Source: Azospirillum brasilense (GTDB lineage: Bacteria; Pseudomonadota; Alphaproteobacteria; Azospirillales; Azospirillaceae). From it: a DNA stretch of 64,000 bases. The stretch spans positions 2,751,001 through 2,815,000 of the forward strand of contig NZ_CP012914.1 of NCBI RefSeq assembly GCF_001315015.1, given 5' to 3'. Below, piece by piece: positions 28,791-38,253 of this stretch. Each line of letters opens with the position of its first letter. The first letter of the stretch is position 1. A model generated the notes under the pieces. That model worked only from the letters and a program-made list of their open reading frames with translations. It was not told where the DNA came from and did not search any database. A program made the translations under genes and the position numbers.

Positions 28791-29309
28791 ATGACCGGCG
28801 CGCCCCTGCCCGACCGCCTCGACACGGCGCGGCTGACGCTCCGCCCCTTCCGCATGGAGGATGTGGAGCGTTTCGTTCCGCTGATCGGGGAGTGGGAGGT
28901 GGCGCGCTGGCTCGCCCGCGTGCCCCATCCCTACGGCCTGGAGGACGGGCGCGTCTGGGTCGCCCTGGCCGCCCGCAACCGGGCGGAGCGCGCGTCGCTC
29001 GACCTGCTGGCGGTCCGCAAAGACGACGCACAGCCGGTGGGCGGCATCGGCGTGATCCTGGCGGACGGCGAGGTCGGCTATTGGCTGGGCCGGCCGCACC
29101 AGGGCATCGGCTATGGCACGGAGATGCTGCGGGCCATCGTCCCCGCCGCCTTCGCGCTGGGCCTGCCCCGCCTGTGGGCGCGGACCGCGCCGGACAACCG
29201 CCGCTCCCGCCGCGTGCTGGAGACGGTCGGCTTCCTGCCGCTCGACGCCTCCGACCACTATGAACTGACCGCCGGACGCTGGCGGTTCCTCACCCAGGAG
29301 ACCGCGTGA
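28791..29309 (+). CDS. GNAT family N-acetyltransferase (RimJ/RimL-like)
   Basis: 172 aa. N-terminal TARLTLRPFRMEDVERF and GYWLGRPHQGIGYGTEMLRA (acetyl-CoA binding motif A with Q-G-x-G-Y/G) fit the RimJ/RimL branch, as does RTAPDNRRSRRVLETVGF near the C-terminus. It may acetylate an N-terminal amine or a small molecule. It overlaps the mutT start by 1 nt. Confidence 0.88.
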   Translation: MTGAPLPDRLDTARLTLRPFRMEDVERFVPLIGEWEVARWLARVPHPYGLEDGRVWVALAARNRAERASLDLLAVRKDDAQPVGGIGVILADGEVGYWLGRPHQGIGYGTEMLRAIVPAAFALGLPRLWARTAPDNRRSRRVLETVGFLPLDASDHYELTAGRWRFLTQETA

Positions 29310-29752
29310 TGCCGGCCTGCTTCGATCCCTCCTCCACCCCGGCCCCCGGTTCGCTGCCGACCCTGCTGGTCGTCGCGGTGGCCCTGGTGGACGCCGACGG
29401 CCGCGTCCTGCTGGCCCAGCGCCCGCCCGGCAAGTCGCTGGCCGGGCTGTGGGAGTTTCCCGGCGGCAAGGTCGACGCGGGTGAGACCCCGGAAGCCGCC
29501 CTGGTCCGCGAACTGAAGGAGGAGCTGGGCATCGACACGGCGGCGAGTTGCCTCGCTCCCTTCACCTTCGCCTCGCACAGCTACGAAAAATTCCACCTGC
29601 TGATGCCGCTGTTCGTCTGCCGCGTCTGGGAGGGCGACGTGATGGCGCGCGAGGGGCAAAAGCTCGCCTGGGTCTACCCGAACCGCATGGGCGACTACCC
29701 CATGCCCCCCGCCGATGTGCCGCTGGTGGCGATGCTGCGCGACCTGTTGTAG
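29309..29752 (+). CDS. mutT: MutT-type (d)NTP pyrophosphohydrolase
   Basis: 147 aa from the ATG at 29309, which overlaps the upstream stop; a GTG at 29306 is equally possible. The full Nudix box is GGKVDAGETPEAALVRELKE followed by ELG, preceded by LWEFPGG as in MutT. It hydrolyses 8-oxo-dGTP, preventing A:T to C:G transversions. Third gene of argJ-GNAT-mutT. The last residues LVAMLRDLL are typical. Confidence 0.93.
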   Translation: MPACFDPSSTPAPGSLPTLLVVAVALVDADGRVLLAQRPPGKSLAGLWEFPGGKVDAGETPEAALVRELKEELGIDTAASCLAPFTFASHSYEKFHLLMPLFVCRVWEGDVMAREGQKLAWVYPNRMGDYPMPPADVPLVAMLRDLL

Positions 29753-29960
29753 CCGGCCGAAGAACGCCACGGTTTTTCCCGCATCGCGCGATGCGCCACC
29801 CTTGTCCCCACGTTCTTTCCGGATTGCGACTTCACGAATCGGGTGATCTGTGCCACATCATAGCCGTCGCGTTCGGGATCGCATCCCGGCCACCAGATTC
29901 TGACCCGAACACCAGATTCCAAATCGTCCAGAGACGGACCCGCATCTGAACCGCATCGGC

Positions 29961-31889
29961 GTGGACTCGCTCTTCAATCTCAAGGCCCCTCCGGCGGAGC
30001 CGGCCCAGGACCCTGACGGCAACCCCGCCCTGGAGGTGCTGCGATCGGTCTTCGGCTATTCCGCCTTCCGCGGGCAGCAGGCCGACATCATCGCCCACGT
30101 CATCCGTGGCGGCGACGCGCTCGTCCTCATGCCCACCGGCGGCGGCAAGTCGCTGTGCTATCAGGTGCCGGCTCTGGTGCGCGACGGCGTGACGGTGGTG
30201 GTCTCCCCGCTGATCGCGCTGATGCGGGATCAGGTGACGGCGCTGCGCGAGCTGGGCGTGCGGGCGGCCTTCCTCAACTCCTCCCTCGACGCCGCCGAGG
30301 CGCGCGAGGTGGAGCGGGCCATGGTCCGCGGCGAGATCGACCTCGTCTACGTGGCGCCGGAACGTCTGGTCACCCCGCGCTTCCTCGACCTGCTGGACCG
30401 CACCAAGCTCGCCCTTTTCGCGCTGGACGAGGCGCATTGCGTCAGCCAGTGGGGCCACGACTTCCGGCCCGAGTATCTCCAGCTCTCCATCCTGCACGAG
30501 CGGCACCCGACCGTGCCGCGCGTCGCGCTGACCGCCACGGCGGACGCGCAGACCCGCGCCGAGATCAAGGACAAGCTGGGGCTGACCGAGGCCCGCGTCT
30601 TCCTGTCCAGCTTCGACCGGCCCAACATCACCTACCGCGTCGTCCCGAAGAAGAGCGAGCGTCAGCAGATGTTGGCCTTCCTGCGGGAGAACCACCCCGA
30701 GGACGCCGGCATCATCTATTGCATGTCGCGGGCGAAGGTCGAGGACACGGCCAACTGGCTGAACCAGCAGGGGCGGGAGGCGCTTCCCTACCACGCCGGG
30801 CTGCCGTCCGAGGTGCGCGAGGCGAACCAGGACCTGTTCATCAAGGGCGAGGGCATCGTCATGGTGGCGACGGTGGCCTTCGGCATGGGCATCGACAAGC
30901 CGAACGTGCGCTTCGTCTGCCACCTCGACCCGCCCAAGAGCCTGGAAGCCTATTACCAGGAAACCGGCCGCGCCGGGCGCGACGGCCTGCCCGCCGACGC
31001 CTGGATGAGCTACGGCATGGCCGACGTGGTGGGCTTGCGCCAGATGCTGGAGCAGTCGGAGGCCGGCGATTCCCACCGCCGCGTCGAGCGCTCCAAGCTG
31101 GAGGCGCTGCTCGGCTTCTGCGAGACCTCCGCCTGCCGGCGCAAGGTGCTGCTGAACTATTTCGGCGAGACGCTGGAGGCGCCCTGCGGCAACTGCGACA
31201 CCTGCCTGGAGCCGGTGGAGACCTGGGACGGCACCGTCGCCGCGCAGAAGGCCCTGTCGGCGGTCTACCGCACCGGCCAGCGCTACGGCGCCGGGCACCT
31301 GATCGACGTGCTGCTCGGCAACGCGACGGAGAAGGTGGCGCAGCAGGCCCACGACGCGCTGAAGACCTTCGGCTGCGGCAAGGAGCTGTCCAAGGCGGAA
31401 TGGCAGTCGGTCTACCGGCAGCTCGTCGCCGCCGGCTACCTGACGGTCGATCTGGAGGGTTATGGCGGCTTCCGCCTGACCGACGCCGGCATCCCGGTCA
31501 TCAAGGGCCAGCAGACGGTCAAGCTGCGCAAGGACCCGGTGGTGGAGAAGCGCCGCGGCGTCCACGACGCGCTGCGCCGCCACGTCTCCCGCGGCGGCTC
31601 CGCCCCCTCCGGCGGCCTGTCCGGCGAGGGCGTGTCGCGGGCCGGGGCGCGCGGCGCCCTGTCGCCCGCCGACGACGCGCTGTGGCACGCGCTGAAGGAC
31701 TGCCGCACCGAGCTGGCCCGCGCGCAGGGGGTGCCGCCCTACGTGATCTTCCACGACAGCACCCTGCTGGAGATGGTCGCGACGCGCCCGACGGACCGCG
31801 CCGCCTTCGCCCGCCTGCCCGGCGTCGGCGCCCGCAAGCTGGAGCGTTATGCCGACCCCTTTTTGGACGTCATCCGCCAGAAAGGATAA
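29961..31889 (+). CDS. recQ: ATP-dependent DNA helicase RecQ
   Basis: 642 aa, GTG start with no strong ribosome-binding site. Helicase motifs: Walker A MPTGGGKSLCYQVPA, motif II ALDEAHCVSQWGHDFRPEY, motif III LTATAD, motif VI ETGRAGRDGLP. The RecQ zinc domain shows CETSACRRKVLLNYFGE then CGNCDTC. A C-terminal HRDC domain (about 560-640: DALWHALKDCRTELAR, LPGVGARKLERYADPF) is present. It unwinds 3'-5' in recombination and fork repair. It precedes a tRNA gene. Confidence 0.97.
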   Translation: MDSLFNLKAPPAEPAQDPDGNPALEVLRSVFGYSAFRGQQADIIAHVIRGGDALVLMPTGGGKSLCYQVPALVRDGVTVVVSPLIALMRDQVTALRELGVRAAFLNSSLDAAEAREVERAMVRGEIDLVYVAPERLVTPRFLDLLDRTKLALFALDEAHCVSQWGHDFRPEYLQLSILHERHPTVPRVALTATADAQTRAEIKDKLGLTEARVFLSSFDRPNITYRVVPKKSERQQMLAFLRENHPEDAGIIYCMSRAKVEDTANWLNQQGREALPYHAGLPSEVREANQDLFIKGEGIVMVATVAFGMGIDKPNVRFVCHLDPPKSLEAYYQETGRAGRDGLPADAWMSYGMADVVGLRQMLEQSEAGDSHRRVERSKLEALLGFCETSACRRKVLLNYFGETLEAPCGNCDTCLEPVETWDGTVAAQKALSAVYRTGQRYGAGHLIDVLLGNATEKVAQQAHDALKTFGCGKELSKAEWQSVYRQLVAAGYLTVDLEGYGGFRLTDAGIPVIKGQQTVKLRKDPVVEKRRGVHDALRRHVSRGGSAPSGGLSGEGVSRAGARGALSPADDALWHALKDCRTELARAQGVPPYVIFHDSTLLEMVATRPTDRAAFARLPGVGARKLERYADPFLDVIRQKG

Positions 31890-31914
31890 TTTTATCCATC
31901 TCCCAAAAAAGCGC

Positions 31915-31943
31915 TTGCGCCGGTCCGCCCCCGCGGTTAATTT
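31915..31943 (+). promoter_or_regulatory. Putative promoter of tRNA-Thr
   Basis: TTGCGC (31915-31920), 17-nt spacer, TAATTT (31938-31943), 27 nt before the tRNA. The -35 is in a GC-rich context and only partially matches. Confidence 0.4.
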
Positions 31944-31970
31944 CCGCGCCCACGACGCACCGACGTCGGC

Positions 31971-32045
<75 letters not shown>

Positions 32046-32049
32046 CTCT

Positions 32050-32082
32050 AAGGCCCTGGAAGGTAACGCCTTCCGGGGCCTT
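32050..32082 (+). terminator. Terminator after tRNA-Thr
   Basis: AAGGCCCTGGAAGG (32050-32063) pairs with CCTTCCGGGGCCTT (32069-32082) through one U-G pair, 5-nt loop. It falls just before the next gene's possible start codons. Confidence 0.7.
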
Positions 32083-32127
32083 TCCATATGTGGCATGACT
32101 CATCGCGCCCTTTTCCCAGCAAGGCCG

Positions 32128-33705
32128 ATGCCCCAACCGCCCACCCTCACCGACCTCGCCGCCGCGTTGCGCCGGCCCGTGACGAGCGGGCACGACCTGA
32201 AGGCCATCGAGACGCTCTGCGAAACCTTTCGCGACCGGCCCAGGGCCGAGCGGGCGCGGGCGGCGCGGGAGTTGCCCCGGCTGGCGCGGGGAGCGGACAC
32301 CGTCCTGCTGCTGTCGGCCATGGCCGCCGTCTCCGGCGACCTGCGCTATTACGACGAGTTGCTCGACGCGGTGGAGGGCAACATCGCGCAATCCGGGCTG
32401 GAGGGGCTGCTGCACATCCACGCCGGCATCGGGCGCCAACTCTTCCTGATGCGCATGAACCCGGCGAGCCGCCCCGGCTTCTTCGAGGAGCGGCAATTCC
32501 CCTTCTACCGCCGCATCCTCGACGAGATCCGCCGCCGTCAAGCCATCGTCCCACCCGCACGCCTGGCCGGGGAAGCGGACACCGGGCGGGTTGTGCTGGT
32601 GACCAACCAGTTCCTGTCGCTGCGCCACCAGCCGTCGCGCGACCTGTTGTCCTACGCCGCCCTGCTGGAGGACCGCTGCGGGCGGGAGGTGGTCATCCTC
32701 AACACCAACATCATGCCGACGGAGGTGCACAGCCTGTTCGTGCCCTCCTTCGCGGCGTCGGTGGAGCCCGCCTTCTCCGGCGACCAGCGGATCGAGGCGG
32801 ACGGGCGTACCTACCGGATGCTATCCTCGGTCGAGCCCTGCGTCAGCCCCGGAAAGATCGCCGGGTTCCTGAAGGCCGTCGCGGCGCTCGATCCCGACGC
32901 TGTGCTGTCGCTCGGCGGGTCCTGCGTCGTGGCCGACCTGATGGCCGGGACGCGCCCCTCCCTGTGCATCCCCACAACCACCGGAGCCACCCTGTCGCTC
33001 GCCGACATCGTGCTGGATTTCGGTGGCGGCGTGGCACCAGACCACGGGCCGCTGGCCCGGTCCTGGCGGCCTTTCCGCTTCCTGCATTCGTTGGCCGGGG
33101 CCACCCCGAGGAAACAAGGATCGCGCGCCGCCCTCGGGCTCGATGACGGCGCCTTCGTCTGCGCCGTCGTCGGCAACCGGCTGGACGAAGAGGCGGACGG
33201 CGCCTTCCTCGCCATGCTGGAGGCGCTGTTCGACCGCGCGCCGCGTGCCGTCGCCGTCTTCGCCGGGCACGCCGATGCCCTGACCCGGCGGCTGGCCGCG
33301 TCGCGCCACGCCGGGCGGCTGCTCTGCCTGGGCTATGTGTCGGACATCGGCGCCCTGCTGGCGGTCTGCGACGCCTATGTGAATCCCCGGCGGACCGGCG
33401 GGGGCGCCAGCGCCGCCGAGGCCCTGGCCGCCGGGGCGGTGCCGCTGTCGCTTCCCGGCGGCGACGTCGCCAGCGTCGTCGGTCCGCGCTTCATCCACCC
33501 CGACTACGACGCCTTCGTCGAGCGGCTGGCCGCTCTGGCCGCCGATCCCGCCGCCTTGGCCGCCGCCGCCGCGGAGGCCCGCGTCCAAGGGTCGCGGCGA
33601 ACCGGGCCGGAGGAGGCCGCCGCCGACCTGTCGCGCTATCTCGACGAGGCGGCGGCGCTGTTCCGCGACCGGCGGTCCTTGACGGAGGGATCGGGGGAGG
33701 ATTGA
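32128..33705 (+). CDS. GT-B glycosyltransferase-like protein
   Basis: 525 aa from the ATG at 32128 (AAGG nearby); the ATG at 32095 overlaps the tRNA terminator. The N-terminal about 150 residues are helical and unusual. The C-terminal part (about 330-480) looks like a group 1 glycosyltransferase nucleotide-sugar lobe: FVCAVVGNRLDEE, LLCLGYVSDIGALLAVCDAY, VNPRRTGGGASAAEALAAGA, and loss of a strong EX7E is not evident. It could act in surface polysaccharide assembly. Position directly after a tRNA gene is a typical insertion context, but no integrase or attachment site is seen. Confidence 0.65.
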   Translation: MPQPPTLTDLAAALRRPVTSGHDLKAIETLCETFRDRPRAERARAARELPRLARGADTVLLLSAMAAVSGDLRYYDELLDAVEGNIAQSGLEGLLHIHAGIGRQLFLMRMNPASRPGFFEERQFPFYRRILDEIRRRQAIVPPARLAGEADTGRVVLVTNQFLSLRHQPSRDLLSYAALLEDRCGREVVILNTNIMPTEVHSLFVPSFAASVEPAFSGDQRIEADGRTYRMLSSVEPCVSPGKIAGFLKAVAALDPDAVLSLGGSCVVADLMAGTRPSLCIPTTTGATLSLADIVLDFGGGVAPDHGPLARSWRPFRFLHSLAGATPRKQGSRAALGLDDGAFVCAVVGNRLDEEADGAFLAMLEALFDRAPRAVAVFAGHADALTRRLAASRHAGRLLCLGYVSDIGALLAVCDAYVNPRRTGGGASAAEALAAGAVPLSLPGGDVASVVGPRFIHPDYDAFVERLAALAADPAALAAAAAEARVQGSRRTGPEEAAADLSRYLDEAAALFRDRRSLTEGSGED

Positions 33706-33860
33706 TCCGGGCCGGCGCCGTCAACCGCTTTATCGCACAGGCGGAGCAAACTCCCGGCTTGCTTTGGCGCCGGTGCCTTTCCAATATTCCGCGCTCCCCG
33801 ACCGGGCGTCCGCTGGGACGCCACGGCGGGTGTCTTATTTTCTGCAACGAGGACCTTTTC

Positions 33861-34289
33861 ATGCGCGCCTTCGACGGCCAGCATTCCGACAACGTCGCCA
33901 TCAAGCGCACGCGGGAGCAGAAGCAGCTTCAGCTCCAGCAGTTGAAGGAGCAGCTCGCCACCCTGAAGTCCCACGCGGCCCCGGCGATCCGTGAAGCGCT
34001 GGTGAAGCGCATCGCCGAGCTGGACGCGGAGATGCGCCAGCCGCCGAAGCCGCCGCGCGAAGGCCGCGGCGACGGTCCCCGTGGCGAGGGGCGCGGCCCC
34101 CGTGGCGATGGCCCACGCGGTGATGGTCCCCGTGGTGATGGCCCCCGCGGCGACCGCCCGCGCCGCGAGGGCTTCTCCCGCAGCGAGAGCTTCCGGTCGG
34201 ACGGTCCCCGTGGTGACGGTCCGCGCGGCGAGGGTTCCCGTGGCGATGGCCCACTTTCGCCCTTCGCCTCCCCGCGCCGCCGCGGCTGA
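33861..34289 (+). CDS. Small basic protein with coiled coil and RGDGP repeats
   Basis: 142 aa. Residues 14-58 form a Gln/Leu/Lys-rich helix, probably a coiled coil (REQKQLQLQQLKEQLATLKS). From residue 66 on, the protein is a disordered Gly/Arg/Asp/Pro repeat: RGDGP occurs about seven times with variants (RGEGR, RGDRP). Such RG-rich tails bind RNA or DNA in other proteins. Not recognised in a named family. The codons of the repeats vary (CGT/CGC, GGC/GGT), so the peptide rather than the DNA appears selected. Faces an EamA gene downstream. Confidence 0.7.
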   Translation: MRAFDGQHSDNVAIKRTREQKQLQLQQLKEQLATLKSHAAPAIREALVKRIAELDAEMRQPPKPPREGRGDGPRGEGRGPRGDGPRGDGPRGDGPRGDRPRREGFSRSESFRSDGPRGDGPRGEGSRGDGPLSPFASPRRRG

Positions 34290-34335
34290 GCCGCGGAACC
34301 CACCTTGATGCGTCCAGCCCGATGAGTCGCCAGCC

Positions 34336-35250
34336 GTGAGCGAAAACGCCACCCCCGCCCGTCGCCGCCTGTTCGATCAGGCGTGGCTCCTGATGATGTT
34401 GCCGCCGCTGTTCTGGTCCAGCAACGCCGTCCTGGGCCGCGCGGTGTCGGGCGAGGTGCCGCCGGTCGGGCTGGCCTTCTGGCGCTGGACGCTGGGGATG
34501 CTGCTGGTGCTGCCCTTCGCGTGGCGGCACCTGCGGCATGACGCGCGGGCGCTGGCCGCCCAATGGCCGGTCGTGCTTCTGCTGTCCGCGCTGGGCATCG
34601 CCGTCTTCAACACCTTTCTCTATGTGGGTCTGCACACCACCACGGCGCTGAACGCGGTGATGATGCAGTCCTCCATGCCGGTGCTGATCGTGCTGATGAG
34701 CCTGGCCCTGTTCGGCGACCGGGTGACCCCGCTGCAAGGGGTGGGCATCGCCGTGTCGCTGGCCGGCGCCCTGACGCTGATCGCGCGGGGCGACCCGGCG
34801 GTGCTGATCGGGCTGCAACTCGCCGCCGGGGATTTGTGGGTGCTGGCGGCGGTGCTCGGCTACGCCGCCTACACCGCCCTGCTGCGCCGCCGCCCGGCGG
34901 TGCATGGCCTCAGCTTCATCGCCGTCACCTTCGCGGGCGGCGCGGCCATGCTGCTGCCCTTCTACCTGTGGGAAAGCGTCGGCGGGAACCCCATGCCGAT
35001 CACCCCGACGGCGCTGGGGGCGATCGCCTACGTGGCGCTGTTCCCGTCGATCGCCGCCTATCTCTGCTTCAACCGCGCCGTGGCGCTGGTCGGCGCCAAC
35101 ACGGCGGGGATGTGCATCCATCTGATGCCCGTGTTCGGAAGCATCCTCGCCATCCTGTTCCTCGGCGAGCAGCCCCACCTCTACCACGCCGCCGGCATCG
35201 GCCTGATCGCGGCGGGCATCCTGCTGGCAACCCGCCGCGCCAAGGCCTGA
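34336..35250 (+). CDS. EamA/DMT family transporter
   Basis: 304 aa with a GTG start that overlaps the stop of a five-codon upstream frame (ATG at 34322). Ten transmembrane helices in two EamA repeats, with LPPLFWSSNAVLGRAVSG near the start and HLMPVFGSILAILFLGEQ near the end. DMT exporters move amino acids, purines or drugs; the substrate is not deducible. Convergent with the TRAP operon; no regulator adjacent. Confidence 0.85.
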   Translation: MSENATPARRRLFDQAWLLMMLPPLFWSSNAVLGRAVSGEVPPVGLAFWRWTLGMLLVLPFAWRHLRHDARALAAQWPVVLLLSALGIAVFNTFLYVGLHTTTALNAVMMQSSMPVLIVLMSLALFGDRVTPLQGVGIAVSLAGALTLIARGDPAVLIGLQLAAGDLWVLAAVLGYAAYTALLRRRPAVHGLSFIAVTFAGGAAMLLPFYLWESVGGNPMPITPTALGAIAYVALFPSIAAYLCFNRAVALVGANTAGMCIHLMPVFGSILAILFLGEQPHLYHAAGIGLIAAGILLATRRAKA

Positions 35251-35253
35251 CGG

Positions 35254-36537
35254 CTACAGGTAGCCGAGCTTCCGGGGCAGCCAGAGCGCCAGTTCCGGCA
35301 CGAAGGTCACCAGGACCAGCGCGCAGAGCATCGCCGCGACCATCCACAGCACCCAGCGGACCGTCGATTCCATGCTGATGCCGGCCACCCGCGTGGTCAC
35401 CATCAGGTTCACCGCCATGGGTGGTGTGAACTGGCCGATGGCGAGGTTCATGGTCAGCATCACGCCAAACCACACCGGGTCCCAGTGGAAGGCGGTCATG
35501 ATCGGGGTCAGCAGCGGCAGCAGGATCAGGAAGATCGACACCGCGTCCAGCACCATCCCCAGCGCCAGCAGCGCCAAGTTCAGCAGAAGCAGGACGAGAA
35601 CCTCGCTGCCCACCCCCTCGATCGCCAGGGCGGCCACCCGGTCGAAGGCGCCCATCGTGCTGCCCGCCCAGGCGAAGACGCTGGACAGGGCGATGATGAG
35701 CAGAACCACGGCGGACATCTCCGCCGCCTCGGCCAGCACCTCGTACAGCTCGCGCCAGGTCAGGCTGCGGTAGACGAAGACGCCGACGGCCAGACCGTAG
35801 AAGACGGCGACCACCGCCGCCTCGGTCGGGGTGAAGGCGCCGGTGCGCAAGCCGCCCAGGATGATGACCGGGGCCAGCAGCCCCCAGATCGCCTGCCGCA
35901 GGCTGCGCCAGAAGGGCGGGCGCGGACCGGCGTCCTTCAGGCCGAAACCGTGCTTGCGCGACAGCCAGATCGTCGGCGCCAGCAGCGACAGGCCGGCCAG
36001 GATGCCGGGAACCATCCCCGCCGCGAACAGCGCCGGCACCGACGCCTGTGGCACCAGGACGCTGTAGATGATGAAGGCGACCGAGGGCGGAATCAGGATG
36101 GCCGTCGCCGCCGCCGCCGCGATCACGCTGGCCGAGAAGGGCTTCGGATAGCCGGCCTTGTGCATCGACGGAATCATCACCGTGGCGACCGCCGCCGCGT
36201 CGGCGGGGCCGGAGCCGGAGATGCCGCCCATCACCATGCAGACGAGGATCGCCACCACCGCCAGCCCACCGTTCTTCGCCCCCACGATCGAGGACGCGAA
36301 GGTGACGAGCTGCTTGGCGACGCCCGCCCGCTCGAAGATCAGGCCGGCCAGGATGAAGACCGGGATGGCCAGCAGCGGGTACTTCGCGATGCCGGCGTAG
36401 ACGTTGGTCGGAACCGACAGGATGCCGAGTTGCGCGTCCAGGATCGCCAGCGACCCCGCCAGACCCAGCGCCACCGCCAGCGGCGCGCCGATCACCAGAA
36501 GCAGCAGAAAGCCGCCGAACAGAATCGTCAGGGCCAT
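35254..36537 (-). CDS. dctM: TRAP transporter large permease DctM
   Basis: 427 aa from the ATG at 36537, which overlaps the dctQ stop (TGATG). About 12 membrane helices of the DctM family, with NVYAGIAKYPLLAIPVFILA, VMGGISGSGPADAAAVATVM (the GxSGSxxADA motif) and GAFTPTEAAVVAVFYG. It forms the transport core that moves solute with Na+ or H+. Third gene of dctP-dctQ-dctM. Confidence 0.95.
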   Translation of the reverse strand: MALTILFGGFLLLLVIGAPLAVALGLAGSLAILDAQLGILSVPTNVYAGIAKYPLLAIPVFILAGLIFERAGVAKQLVTFASSIVGAKNGGLAVVAILVCMVMGGISGSGPADAAAVATVMIPSMHKAGYPKPFSASVIAAAAATAILIPPSVAFIIYSVLVPQASVPALFAAGMVPGILAGLSLLAPTIWLSRKHGFGLKDAGPRPPFWRSLRQAIWGLLAPVIILGGLRTGAFTPTEAAVVAVFYGLAVGVFVYRSLTWRELYEVLAEAAEMSAVVLLIIALSSVFAWAGSTMGAFDRVAALAIEGVGSEVLVLLLLNLALLALGMVLDAVSIFLILLPLLTPIMTAFHWDPVWFGVMLTMNLAIGQFTPPMAVNLMVTTRVAGISMESTVRWVLWMVAAMLCALVLVTFVPELALWLPRKLGYL

Positions 36538-37046
36538 CAGGCGGTTCCCTTCGCCGTGCGGATCAGGCGCCCGATCACGCGCAGGGCGACGACCGCCGAC
36601 AGCAGCGGAAGCCAGGCCGTGTAGAGCCACTGCGGGTTGCCCAGGCCGGGCGAGGTTTCCTCGAACCGCCACTGGTCGTAGGTCAGGCGCCCGCCGTACC
36701 AGACGAGCAGGCCGAACATGGCGAGTGCCGCCGTCCAGGCCACCAGCTCGGTCACCCGGCGCAGGGCCGGCGGCAGCTTGTCGGCGAGGAAGGTGATGCG
36801 GATGTGCCGGTCGGCGGCGGCGGCGACGGCGGACCCGAACAGCGTCATGACCACCAGCAGGAAGATCGAATATTCCTCGGTGAAGGCCAGGGACACGTCG
36901 GTCAGGTAGCGCGTCACGACGTTGGCGAAGGTGACGAGGCACAGGGCGGCCATGGATAGGGCGGCCAGCGAACGCTCCAGCGTCACCGGCACCCGCGTCT
37001 TGGGCTGCTCCGTCGCCATGCCGGCTTCCAGCAGATCGTTGTTCAT
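36537..37046 (-). CDS. dctQ: TRAP transporter small permease DctQ
   Basis: 169 aa from the ATG at 37046, four membrane helices. Typical motif EEYSIFLLVVMTLFGSAVAA then ADRHIRITFLADKLPP (RHI pattern). It bridges the binding protein and DctM. Coupled to dctM by TGATG and separated from dctP by 90 nt holding a palindrome. Confidence 0.93.
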   Translation of the reverse strand: MNNDLLEAGMATEQPKTRVPVTLERSLAALSMAALCLVTFANVVTRYLTDVSLAFTEEYSIFLLVVMTLFGSAVAAAADRHIRITFLADKLPPALRRVTELVAWTAALAMFGLLVWYGGRLTYDQWRFEETSPGLGNPQWLYTAWLPLLSAVVALRVIGRLIRTAKGTA

Positions 37047-37070
37047 TGGAAAATCTCGAATTGGGAACCG

Positions 37071-37116
37071 GTTGCCCCCACCCTCCCCTGCGACAGCGGG
37101 AAAGGGTGGGGGCAAC
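37071..37116. repeat. Palindromic repeat between dctP and dctQ
   Basis: GTTGCCCCCACCCT (37071-37084) and AGGGTGGGGGCAAC (37103-37116) form a perfect 14-bp stem with an 18-nt loop. It shares the TTGCCCCCACCC end with the 27359 repeat. In this position it could stabilise the dctP mRNA or reduce read-through to the permeases. Confidence 0.8.
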
Positions 37117-37135
37117 GGCACGGCAAACCGCAGTC

Positions 37136-38173
37136 TTACTTCCGGTTGGCGACGGAGGTCTCGGCGGCCTTCACCAGATCAGGACCGATGGTCTTCGCCC
37201 ACTTGTCGTAGACGGCCTGGGTGGCCTTCTGGAAGGCCTTCTGCTGCTCGGGGGTGAGCTGCACGACCTCGACGCCCTGGGCGGCGATGTCCTTCAGCAG
37301 GCTGTCGTCCTGGGCGGTGATGCCCTTGCGGGCGATGGCGACCTCCTCCGCGGCGGCCTGGACGGCGGCGGCGCGCACCGCCTCCTGATCCTCCTTGGAC
37401 CAGCTGTTCCAGACCTCCTTGTTGACCACGAAGATCAGCGGGTCGGCGACGTAGCCCCACAGCGTCAGGTGCTTCTGGCCCAGCGTCGGCAGCTTGCCGG
37501 CGACGAACACGCCGACCGGGTTCTCCTGCCCGTCGACGGCGCCGGTGGACAGGGCCGGCTGCGCGTCGGCCCAGCTCATCTGCGTCGGGTTGGCGCCCAG
37601 CGCGGTGAAGGTGTCGAGGTAGAGCGGCGAGCCGACGACGCGGATCTTCAGGCCCTTCAAATCCTCCGGCGTGCGGATGGTACGCTTGGAGTTGGAGACC
37701 TCGCGGAAGCCGTTCTCACCCCAGGCCAGCGGCACCACGTCCTTGGTGGCGAGCAGGTCGAAGAGCTGCTTGCCGACCGGCCCCTGGGTCAGCGCGTCCA
37801 TCGCCTTGTGGTCGGGCATCAGGAAGGGCAGCGAGAAGAGGTTCAGCTCCTTCACCTGCGGCGACCAGTTGATGGTGGAGCCCACCGCCATGTCGATCAC
37901 GCCCTGGCGCAGCGCGGTGAACTCCTTGGTCTGGTCGCCGTTCACCAGGGCGGAGCCGGGATACATCTTCACATTGATGCGCCCGTTGGTCTTCTCCTTG
38001 ACCAGCTCGGCCCAGCGGTCGCCGCCGATGCCCCAGGGGAACGGCTTGCCCAGCACGGTGGACAGCTTGTACTCGGCCTTGTAGTCCGCCGCCGCCGCGC
38101 CGCTGACGACCATGCCCGGCAGCACCATGGCGGCCAGCGCCAGACCGGCGAACAGCGCCTTCATCGACTTCAT
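37136..38173 (-). CDS. dctP: TRAP transporter periplasmic solute-binding protein DctP
   Basis: 345 aa from the ATG at 38173 (GGAGGAAA upstream), signal peptide ending SGAAAADY. DctP family: TVLGKPFPWGIGGDRWAEL at the start of the mature protein, NGRINVKMYPGSAL, VGSPLYLDTFTALGANPTQM (substrate-arginine loop region). It captures a carboxylate such as a C4-dicarboxylate; the exact ligand is open. First gene of the operon. Confidence 0.95.
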   Translation of the reverse strand: MKSMKALFAGLALAAMVLPGMVVSGAAAADYKAEYKLSTVLGKPFPWGIGGDRWAELVKEKTNGRINVKMYPGSALVNGDQTKEFTALRQGVIDMAVGSTINWSPQVKELNLFSLPFLMPDHKAMDALTQGPVGKQLFDLLATKDVVPLAWGENGFREVSNSKRTIRTPEDLKGLKIRVVGSPLYLDTFTALGANPTQMSWADAQPALSTGAVDGQENPVGVFVAGKLPTLGQKHLTLWGYVADPLIFVVNKEVWNSWSKEDQEAVRAAAVQAAAEEVAIARKGITAQDDSLLKDIAAQGVEVVQLTPEQQKAFQKATQAVYDKWAKTIGPDLVKAAETSVANRK

Positions 38174-38253
38174 TCTTGTTTCCTCCCACATACCGCAAAC
38201 GAAAGATCGGACCGGGATCGTACAGAGGCACGCACGTCTGTTCCACGCGGAAT

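Noticed and set aside
29753..29960. A small RNA between mutT and recQ
   Set aside because: Only a short GCATCGCGCGATGC palindrome is present; no promoter/terminator pair was found.
33702..33860. Short upstream extension of the RGDGP-repeat gene
   Set aside because: The preceding stretch is non-coding in character and the ATG at 33861 has a GAGGA site; longer frames have unusual composition.
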